NCBI RefSeq assembly: GCF_001610835.1
Contig: NZ_CP011270.1
Span: 6,962,001-7,026,000, forward strand
Length of the DNA: 64,000 bases
From: Planctomyces sp. SH-PL14
GTDB taxonomy: Bacteria; Planctomycetota; Planctomycetia; Planctomycetales; Planctomycetaceae
Reading direction: 5' to 3'
Made by a program: the position numbers and the translations under genes. The first letter of the stretch is position 1. Every line of letters starts with the position of its first letter. A model generated the notes under the pieces. That model ran no database searches and was not told the origin of the DNA. It saw only the letters and a list, made by a program, of their open reading frames with translations. Positions 1 to 6,469 of this stretch are shown here, in pieces.

Positions 1-318
1 ACCTGCGAAGCCTATCGGCTGGGGCCCGACCCCCGCGCGCAGAACATCCGCCTCAAGTACCGCGCGATCCCGGGGATGATCGTCTGCATCCTCCTCATCA
101 TGACGACCGGCGCCTTCGGGGCGATGTCCGATCCAGGGGCGGAACGGAGCGCCAGCTGGTCGTCGCAGATTCACTTCCTGCTGGCGTGCGTGACGCTCGG
201 GGGAAACGTCCTCTCGAGCTGGCTGGAATGGTCCGCCATCGCGGACAACGGGCGGCTCGTCGATTCCGTCGTCCAAGAAGTGAAGCGCATCCGCGCGAGC
301 CGCGGACTCGACTCGTAA
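1..318 (+). CDS. C-terminal part of a membrane protein of unknown family
   Basis: The reading frame is open from the first base of the window, so the gene begins upstream and only about 105 C-terminal residues are visible. They contain two probable membrane segments (around residues 26-40 and 56-72 of the visible part) and end in a charged, probably cytoplasmic helix rich in Arg and Lys. Codon use is typical of the window, with G/C in nearly every third position. I do not recognise the family and cannot assign a function. The next gene is on the opposite strand, so the two genes converge. Confidence 0.65.
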   Translation, partial: TCEAYRLGPDPRAQNIRLKYRAIPGMIVCILLIMTTGAFGAMSDPGAERSASWSSQIHFLLACVTLGGNVLSSWLEWSAIADNGRLVDSVVQEVKRIRASRGLDS

Positions 319-391
319 CGTCCTCCGGAAACGAAAACTCGCCGCGGAGGCCGCAGCGAGTCATTCGAATGGCTAGGTGGGATTCGAGGGC

Positions 392-1108
392 TCAGCCGCC
401 GCTCGGGACCCACAGCAGCGGCGGCGGGTTGACCGGAGCGGTCTTGATCCGCGGAGCGGGCTGCCCGACCGCGGCGGCCGGGAACGTCGCCGGCGGGGCG
501 ACCATGACCGGGGCGGCGGCGGGAGCCGGCGGAGGAACCTGGAGGGCCGGCTGGTACGCGGCGGGCTGGTAGGTCGGCGGCTGATACGCCGCCGGCGGAA
601 CGAGCATCCCCTGCGGAACGACGTAGGTGCCGGAGGTCATCTCCACGGCCGGCATCGGAGTCATTTCGGCCGCCGGAGCCGGGGGCGGGGCGGGGGAGTA
701 CGGCTGAGGAACGACTCCTCCAGCCGGAGAGGGCATGGCTGCGGGGGCCCGGGCCGGCGTCGGCATGGCGTCCGGCATCGGCGCGCTCTGGGCGTCGTAG
801 AACTCTCCCGCCGGCTGTCCGCAGGAAGCGCAGCCGCCCGACAATCCCATGTCGAACGAGCCGCCGCAGCCCCCATCACAACCGCCGTCGAAACCGCAGC
901 TGTCGCAGCCGCCGACCGTGCCGAACAGGGTTCCCCACGAAGGCCAGATCGAGCGGCGGTGCTTCCGGCAGCCTCTGCCGTGCGCCGGCGCACACTCGAC
1001 GAATCCGTCGCAACCTTCGACGCAGGCCGAATACCCGCCGCAGCGGTGAGCACAGCAGCCCGGCGCCAGCAGCAGGGCGGCGGTCAGGCAGATCCAAACG
1101 CGGTGCAT
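392..1108 (-). CDS. Pro/Ala-rich exported protein with Cys-rich N-terminus
   Basis: A 238-residue protein. It starts with a signal sequence (MHRVWICLTAALLLAPGCC), whose APGC could serve as a weak lipobox, so it may be a lipoprotein. Residues about 22-110 are rich in Cys and Gly (CGGYSACVEGC, CDSCGFDGGCDGGCGG). The rest is low-complexity Pro/Ala/Met/Tyr with short repeats such as AAYQP. Exported proteins of this Cys-rich then Pro-rich type are common in planctomycetes and may be envelope components; that role is inference. The 484 bp between this gene and the divergent gene at 1593 holds nothing else I can support and presumably contains both promoters. Confidence 0.75.
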   Translation of the reverse strand: MHRVWICLTAALLLAPGCCAHRCGGYSACVEGCDGFVECAPAHGRGCRKHRRSIWPSWGTLFGTVGGCDSCGFDGGCDGGCGGSFDMGLSGGCASCGQPAGEFYDAQSAPMPDAMPTPARAPAAMPSPAGGVVPQPYSPAPPPAPAAEMTPMPAVEMTSGTYVVPQGMLVPPAAYQPPTYQPAAYQPALQVPPPAPAAAPVMVAPPATFPAAAVGQPAPRIKTAPVNPPPLLWVPSGG

Positions 1109-1592
1109 GGCGAACTCCTTGATTTTCGCCGTCCCGCCTCAGATGCCGATCCCGACCGGTGCATGGAAGGGATGGGGGGGCACAGACGAAAATCCTTCGC
1201 TTTCGAAGTAATCGGCGTTCACTTTGGGGAACTTGATCCGATTCCGCGGATTCGTCGCAAGAATCCGGAATTTGCGAAGGGGCCGACCGAGCCCGATACG
1301 ACAGTCGGAGAAACCGAAGCGGGTGCGTAACCCTGGAGTTCCAGGGAACTTGGAAGGCGCATCTTGCGTGGCGACCCTGCCGGCGTAGAATTTCTTTTGC
1401 GCGGCGGCGGATAGACGCATTCGCGGAAACGCGCCATTCCCATTCATTGTCACTATTCAACCATCTGGTGCGGACGGATTTGCGTGAGCTTGAATCACGC
1501 GGTCCGGTTTTGACCGCCGATGGAGCGAGATGTGCGTTCCTGTTGTTGCAGCGACGGGAGAACGCGCTCCCACCTTCCGAGGAGCTGGTCTG

Positions 1593-3254
1593 ATGACGCA
1601 GAAGAAGTATCTGAGCCTCGAAGAGGCGGCGGAACGGGTGGGACTTTCGCGCGACGAAGTCATGCGGCTCCGGGAAAAGGGAGACCTCCGCGGCTTCGCC
1701 GACCGCGGCACGTGGAAATTCAAATTTGAGGACGTCGAGGAACTGGCCCGCCGCCGGCAGGCCAATTCCGATCCGGACCTGCCGTTCCTCGTCGACGATC
1801 CGGAGTCTGGCTCCGCCCTGTCGATCTCGGAGGATGAGCTGGGCGAGCAGCCCACGATCATCCGCGGCGGAAAGAAGGACGACAGCGACATCAAGCTCGA
1901 ATCGGGCGACGTCCACGGCTCGTGGACCAAGAAGAGCCAGATGGATTCGGACAGCGATATCAACCTCACCAAGGAGTGGGGATCGGGCAAGCCGCTGCCG
2001 AAGGGGGCGGTCCCCCGTGGCGAACAGGACAGCGACAGCGATGTCCGGGCCGTGGAAGAGACGCTCCTCTCGCACCAGGGAACCCCTGACAAGACCGAAG
2101 CGTTCGTGCTGGACTCCGATAGCGACGTCAAGCTGGTTGACGATTCACCTGGCCGGCCGGCGGTCCCGTTCGCCAAGGAGCTCAAGGGCTCCGACAGCGA
2201 GATCCGCCTCACCTCCGACGTGACCTCCAGCGAGATCCGCCTCATTCCCGAGCGCGGCCGCGGCGGCGCGGACAGCAACGCCAGCGACGTTCGGACGGCG
2301 GCCGACAACAAGACCAGCGACGTCCGCCTGGCCCCGATCGACAACGACGTGAGCGACATCCGCTTCGCGCCGCAGGAAGCGCCGAGCGATAGCGATGTTG
2401 CCCTGCTGCGTCCCGGCGACTCCTCGATCGCCCTCGACTTCACCCCGGATGAGGGGGAAGGGGCGTCGGTCCTGACCGACGAGAGCGGCATCGCCCTGGC
2501 CAGCGACAGCGCCATGATGCTCGCCTCCGAGAGCGGCATCTCCCTCGAAGGTCCCAGTGACAGCGGCATTTCGCTCGAGTCGCGGGACGAAGAGGGGATC
2601 ACGCTCGCGGACGACGCGGGGATCGGCCTGCTCGGCGCCGACAGCGGGATCACGCTCGACTCGCCGGCGAAGGGCGCCCCAAAGAAGGGCGGCGGCAAGC
2701 AGGGGGGCGGCACGCTCCCGATGATGGACATCCCGAACTACCGGGACGAAGGGACCGACACGAGCTTCGAGATCCCGTCGCTCCGCGATGACTCCGCCTA
2801 TGACCTGGAGACGGTCAAGCCGACTCCGAAGTCCGACAAGACCGCCAAGCTCCCCGCCTTCAGCAGCTCGGAGTCGGTCGATGACGCGGTGTTCAACATC
2901 GACGACGGCGACGCGGCCCTCGACAGCGGGGCCGACGAAGAGCTGGAAGTCATCGACGACGCCTTTGGCGAAGACGACGACCTCGGGGACGACCTGGACG
3001 TCATCGACGCCGACGAAGAGGTCTTCGCCGCCGACGAGGAAGACAGCGAGTTCGCCGCTCCCGCCGCCGGACGCTACGTCCCGGTCGAGCAGGAGTGGGG
3101 AGCCGGCGTGATGGTCGGCGTCTCGGTCTGCAGCGTCCTGCTCCTCCTCGTGGGGGCGGTCATGTTCGACCTCGTGAAGACGATGTGGGTTCCGGGGCAG
3201 GCGAATGCGGTCGCCGGTCCGGTGCTCGACGCCCTCAGCGGCCTCTACAAGTAG
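1593..3254 (+). CDS. Membrane-tethered HTH protein with long acidic SDSD-type repeats
   Basis: A 553-residue protein. I chose ATG 1593 because AGGAG (1580-1584) lies 8 nt upstream; the frame is open 21 codons further. Residues about 4-50 form an excisionase/MerR-type winged HTH (YLSLEEAAERVGLSRDEV). Residues about 75-370 are a chain of roughly 18 degenerate repeats with a core like SDSDVxL, shifting to SGIxL towards the C-terminus. An acidic Asp/Glu tract follows. One hydrophobic helix (MVGVSVCSVLLLLVGAVMF) lies about 40 residues from the end. The layout predicts a DNA- or protein-binding domain held at the membrane by a long disordered linker. Function is unknown. Confidence 0.85.
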   Translation: MTQKKYLSLEEAAERVGLSRDEVMRLREKGDLRGFADRGTWKFKFEDVEELARRRQANSDPDLPFLVDDPESGSALSISEDELGEQPTIIRGGKKDDSDIKLESGDVHGSWTKKSQMDSDSDINLTKEWGSGKPLPKGAVPRGEQDSDSDVRAVEETLLSHQGTPDKTEAFVLDSDSDVKLVDDSPGRPAVPFAKELKGSDSEIRLTSDVTSSEIRLIPERGRGGADSNASDVRTAADNKTSDVRLAPIDNDVSDIRFAPQEAPSDSDVALLRPGDSSIALDFTPDEGEGASVLTDESGIALASDSAMMLASESGISLEGPSDSGISLESRDEEGITLADDAGIGLLGADSGITLDSPAKGAPKKGGGKQGGGTLPMMDIPNYRDEGTDTSFEIPSLRDDSAYDLETVKPTPKSDKTAKLPAFSSSESVDDAVFNIDDGDAALDSGADEELEVIDDAFGEDDDLGDDLDVIDADEEVFAADEEDSEFAAPAAGRYVPVEQEWGAGVMVGVSVCSVLLLLVGAVMFDLVKTMWVPGQANAVAGPVLDALSGLYK

Positions 3255-3293
3255 TCGCGCCTTCGATCCGGCCTTTCGCGAGTCACGGATCGC

Positions 3294-3866
3294 TTGCCGA
3301 CCTATCTTCCGCTCACCGAAATCGCCCACGCCGAGGTCCGCAAGGTCCTGGACGCGGGCGATTTGGCTATAGATGCGACCTGCGGGAACGGGCACGACAC
3401 GCTCTTCCTGGCGGGGCTGGTGGGACCGGAAGGATCGGTCCTGGCGATGGACCGCCAGGCTGAGGCGATCGCGCGGGTCCGCGCCCGTCTCGACGCCGAG
3501 CGGATCACCCACGTCCAGCTCGTCGAAGGGTGCCACTCGCGGATCGGGGCCGTCCTTCCGCCCGATGCGGCGTGCCGCGTCGGAGCGGTCATGTTCAACC
3601 TCGGTTATCTCCCCTCGGGGGATCATGCCGTCGTCACCGGGAGCGCGACGACGATTCCGGCGCTGGCCGAGGCGGCGACTCTCCTGCGGTCCGGAGGCCT
3701 CTTGAGCGTCCTCGCCTACACCGGCCACCCGGGCGGCGAGGAGGAAGCGGAGGCGGTCCGGATCTGGGCGGAGGGGCTCTCCCCGGATGAGTTCACAACG
3801 GAGCGGATCGCTCCCGGCGATCCCCGGAGCCATCCCCCGGTCCTGTTCCTCATCCGCCGGAAGTGA
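3294..3866 (+). CDS. MnmM/YtqB-like class I SAM methyltransferase
   Basis: A 190-residue protein of the small 'rRNA methylase' (YtqB) family. Bacillus YtqB/MnmM methylates the aminomethyl group of the tRNA wobble uridine. The SAM-binding motif I is clear (AIDATCGNGHDTLFLA, near residues 26-41), followed by the acidic end of strand 2 (VLAMDRQ) and the family segment MFNLGYLPSGDH, which here replaces an NPPY-type motif. The length matches the family. The likely start is TTG 3294, 39 bp after the HTH gene, so the two may share a transcript. Family assignment is firm; the exact substrate is inferred. Confidence 0.85.
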   Translation: MPTYLPLTEIAHAEVRKVLDAGDLAIDATCGNGHDTLFLAGLVGPEGSVLAMDRQAEAIARVRARLDAERITHVQLVEGCHSRIGAVLPPDAACRVGAVMFNLGYLPSGDHAVVTGSATTIPALAEAATLLRSGGLLSVLAYTGHPGGEEEAEAVRIWAEGLSPDEFTTERIAPGDPRSHPPVLFLIRRK

Positions 3867-3876
3867 TCGCAAGCGA

Positions 3877-4060
3877 CCGGGAGGGCGAAGCTCCTGCTGA
3901 GCCGCGAAGGTTCGCAAGCGCACTCCCTCTTTCGCCTCAACCTCCCGCCCTCTTTCCCGGAGATACGGTCCCAGGCACCATGGCTCCCTTGAGGCCGGGG
4001 CCAAGAGACGATCGGGCGCATTCTCCACCGCCGCGGCTCGGCTGGAGCCTCGCCCTTCCG
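3877..4060 (-). repeat. R3 element, copy a: MITE-like repeat with terminal inverted repeats
   Basis: A 184 bp non-coding element filling most of the 311 bp gap before the mfnB-like gene. Both ends carry the same roughly 28 bp sequence in inverted orientation (GGGCGAGGCTCCAGCCGAGC at one end, GGGCGAAGCTCCTGCTGAGC read inward from the other). The same element occurs at 62915-63082 with both ends conserved and a poorly conserved middle. Matching ends with a variable middle and no coding capacity fit a non-autonomous mobile element. No target-site duplication could be assigned by eye. Confidence 0.75.
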
Positions 4061-4177
4061 AAGCCTTCGCCCTGAACGACGCGGTTCCTTGTTGCTTCCA
4101 TCCGGAATCGTCCACCCACTTTCGGGACACGGATGCGGCCGCTTCCCGCGCCGCGGAAAGTGTGCAACAGTAGCCCC

Positions 4178-4945
4178 ATGCCCGCTCCTCCTCCCCAACT
4201 GCTCGTCAGCGTCCGCGACGTCGCCGAGGCCCGATCGGCCCTCGCCGGCGGCGCCGATCTGATCGACATCAAGGAGCCCGCGGCGGGCCCCCTGGGACGA
4301 AGCGGCCGGGAGACGATCGAAGCGGTTGCAGCCCTCGTCCGCCGACAGGCCCCCGATACTCCGGTCAGCGCGGCCCTCGGCGAGCTGCCGGAGTGTCTCG
4401 CCCGGCCCGAACCACTCGACTACTCCGTCGACTACCTCAAGATCGGCCTCGCGGGAGCGGGGCCGGGGTGGCGGGACGAGCTCGACCTCCTGCGGGACCG
4501 GTCGATCCGCGCCGGCGACGCCTTCGGTCCGCGGTGGATCGCCGTAGCCTATGTCGACTGGCAACGGGCCGCGGCCCCGGAGCCGGCCGTCATCCTGGAA
4601 TACGCGCTCGAAGCGGACTGCCCCGGCCTCCTCGTCGATACGTACGGCAAGGAAGGGGAGGGGCTGCTCCGTCATCTTCCGGCGGCGGCTCTTGAAGACC
4701 TGATCCGGACGGCGCATGACGAGGGGCTGTTCGTGGCCCTCGCCGGACAGGTCCGGGAGAGCGACCTGGCCGAGCTTGTCGGGTGCGATCCCGACATCCT
4801 CGCGGTGCGGACGAGCGTATGTGCCGCCGGCGAGCGCCGCGGGCCGGTCGCCGAGCCGTCTGTCCGGGAGTTCCGCCGGCGGCTGCACGACGCATCGGCG
4901 GCGTGCCCGTTCCTTTGCGCATCCGTGGAGTCCGAGTCGAGATGA
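4178..4945 (+). CDS. mfnB: MfnB-like (5-formylfuran-3-yl)methyl phosphate synthase
   Basis: A 255-residue TIM-barrel protein of the UPF0264/DUF556 family. MfnB condenses two glyceraldehyde-3-phosphate molecules into the furan precursor of methanofuran. The family hallmarks are present: N-terminal LLVSVRDVAEARSALAGGAD, the lysine-bearing DLIDIKEPAAGPLG, the second lysine in YLKIGLAG, and the lysine in VDTYGKEGEGLL. ATG 4178 fits the family length better than the upstream start at 4133. Planctomycetes are known to carry methanopterin/methanofuran-linked C1 genes, which supports the role. The stop overlaps the next start (ATGA at 4942), so the two genes are probably translationally coupled. Confidence 0.88.
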   Translation: MPAPPPQLLVSVRDVAEARSALAGGADLIDIKEPAAGPLGRSGRETIEAVAALVRRQAPDTPVSAALGELPECLARPEPLDYSVDYLKIGLAGAGPGWRDELDLLRDRSIRAGDAFGPRWIAVAYVDWQRAAAPEPAVILEYALEADCPGLLVDTYGKEGEGLLRHLPAAALEDLIRTAHDEGLFVALAGQVRESDLAELVGCDPDILAVRTSVCAAGERRGPVAEPSVREFRRRLHDASAACPFLCASVESESR

Positions 4946-5553
4946 GCGCCCGGTCCGAGATTCTTCAGAAGATCCGCAGCGTCCTCCCCCCGGTGGTCGA
5001 CACCCCCGCGTCCGAGTACACGGGCATCGAGTACCCCGACCCCGCGGCGAAGTTCGCCGAGGTCCTGGCGGGAGTCGGCGGCCAGTGCGTTCGCGTCCGG
5101 ACGTTCGCCGAGGCGCAGGCGTGGCTTGAGGCCTTCGAGCCTTACAAGAGCTCCGGCGTGCGGCTCAGCTGCGTCCCCGGCGTCGGGGCGAACTCGTTCG
5201 ATCTGGCGGCCGTCGAAGACCCGCACGATCTGGAGCACGTCGAGTACGTCGTCCTCCCCGGTGACGTGGCGGTCGCGGAGAACGGTGCGGTGTGGGTTAC
5301 GGATGCTCAGGTCCCGCAGCGGGTCCTCTATTTCCTCACGCAGCATCTGGCCCTTGTCGCGCCGGCGGGGCGCGTCGTCAGCAACATGCACCAGGGGTAT
5401 GCCGCGGTCCCGATCGGAACGACGCACTTCGGAGCCTGGCTCTCCGGTCCGTCGAAGACCGCCGACATTGAGCAGTCGCTGGTCATTGGAGCGCACGGCG
5501 CGACGTCGCTTGTGGTCTTCCTCGTCGATGAATGGGACGGCTCGCCGGCTTGA
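4942..5553 (+). CDS. LutC/YkgG-like LUD-domain protein
   Basis: A 203-residue LUD-domain protein. LutC (YkgG) is part of the LutABC iron-sulfur lactate oxidation system. Visible family features are the N-terminal helix MSARSEILQKIRSVL, the central segment VVLPGDVAVAENGAVWVTD and the C-terminal IEQSLVIGAHGATSLVVFLVD. The start is set by the ATGA overlap with the upstream mfnB-like gene. No lutA or lutB partner lies nearby, and the coupling to mfnB suggests a role other than classical lactate oxidation; that is inference. The TGA stop coincides with the first bases of an R1 repeat. Confidence 0.85.
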   Translation: MSARSEILQKIRSVLPPVVDTPASEYTGIEYPDPAAKFAEVLAGVGGQCVRVRTFAEAQAWLEAFEPYKSSGVRLSCVPGVGANSFDLAAVEDPHDLEHVEYVVLPGDVAVAENGAVWVTDAQVPQRVLYFLTQHLALVAPAGRVVSNMHQGYAAVPIGTTHFGAWLSGPSKTADIEQSLVIGAHGATSLVVFLVDEWDGSPA

Positions 5554-5882
5554 ACCGCGTCCTTGCCGGCACGACCTCCATAGCTCAAACCCAACGTGCC
5601 ACGGCAGCCGGGGCAAGGGGCCGAGAAAACAACACGGGCCCCCTTGCCACCGGAGGCACTCTTGTGAGGAACCGTGGTACACAACGGATGTCCCCTTTGT
5701 GGGACCGGCGTTGAGGACTCACCGCTCGCTGCGCGATCCCCGCGGGTTGGTGAGGGGGCATACGACACGGTGTCCGCGCTTGAATACGTGTTGTTTCCCA
5801 TGGTGTCCGGCGAGACGGCCTCCGGCGGGCAAGAGGGCGTTGCCCCCTTGCATCCCCCACCAGGGTGCCCCTGGACCCGGTG
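5552..5882 (+). repeat. R1 dispersed repeat, copy 1
   Basis: Full-length copy of the R1 family, which occurs seven times in this window. Conserved blocks in order: GCGTCCTTGCCGGCACGA, GCTCAAACCCAACGTGCCA, a GC-rich hairpin, GCCGGAGGCA, GTGAGGAACCGTGG, CAACGGA, a central block with ATCCCCGCGGGTTGGTGAGG and CACGGTGTCCGCGC, then GCCTCCGGCGGGCAAG, a second hairpin and ACCAGGGTGCCCCTGGACCC. The segments around 5597-5657 and 5817-5876 are near reverse complements, so the element can fold into one long stem. This copy has the A-rich hairpin loop variant. It sits between convergent genes. No conserved reading frame is evident. Confidence 0.9.
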
Positions 5883-5955
5883 AGACCGTGAGGTTGGATT
5901 GCGTAGATGGATCTGAACAGATCTGGGGCAATGGCCGCTCACTCACGCCGCCCCG

Positions 5956-6372
5956 TCATGACCCACTGTGCAGCTCAAAAGACTCCCGCACAGCCTCCGG
6001 GATCCGAGTCAACTTGAGATCGCTCATCCGCACAAAAGCCCAGTTCGTCTCCGCCCGGACCAGCAACGCGGCGTCAGAGGGGCGGACAATCTCGTACTTG
6101 CGAAGCGACGTCACCCGCTGCATATCCGCCACCCACGTCCGGACCACGATCGTCTGGTCCGCGAACGCCGGCTGCCTGTACTCGACGAAATGCGAACGGA
6201 CGACCCATCCGTGGTCCTCGGCCCGGTACCGCTCCATCGGCCATCCCATCGCCGCCGAATGCCGGACCGCGGCATCCTGCAGCCAGCGGACATAGGCCAG
6301 GTTGTTCACATGGCCGAACAGGTCGACCTCATCCGGCCGGACCGCATGCTCATGTTCGTAGATCGCAGGCAT
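5956..6372 (-). CDS. Hot-dog fold acyl-CoA thioesterase (YbgC/FadM type)
   Basis: A 138-residue 4HBT-family protein. The active-site segment is near the N-terminus (VRPDEVDLFGHVNNLAYVRW), with the Asp and HVNN typical of YbgC/FadM thioesterases. Further family features are YRQPAFADQTIVVRTWV and YEIVRPSDAALLVRAETNWAFV. It should hydrolyse acyl-CoA thioesters in the cytosol; the natural chain or aryl substrate cannot be read from sequence. Its ATG (6372) lies 97 bp downstream of the TPR gene stop on the same strand, so it could be the last gene of that transcription unit. Confidence 0.88.
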   Translation of the reverse strand: MPAIYEHEHAVRPDEVDLFGHVNNLAYVRWLQDAAVRHSAAMGWPMERYRAEDHGWVVRSHFVEYRQPAFADQTIVVRTWVADMQRVTSLRKYEIVRPSDAALLVRAETNWAFVRMSDLKLTRIPEAVRESFELHSGS

Positions 6373-6469
6373 CCGCGAATCCGTCCGTGGGGCTGCCCTG
6401 AACGCGATCGATCCGGAACAGGCCCGGAGTCATCCGCAGCCCGTCTCCCGATCGCCTCGCACCAGGCGG

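Noticed and set aside
1139-1453. A 104-codon minus-strand frame in the divergent gap
   Set aside because: It lies upstream of the real minus-strand gene, has no ribosome-binding site, signal peptide or family feature, and has atypical composition.
3863-4075. A 70-codon frame containing EGEAPAEP
   Set aside because: It is a translation of the R3 repeat end, and the same string appears wherever the element occurs.
5532-5942. Small open frames inside R1 copies (also at 11181, 33312, 37528, 54868, 59521)
   Set aside because: Frames shift between copies and are broken by indels. Conservation is spread evenly over codon positions and follows the hairpins, so it is not coding.
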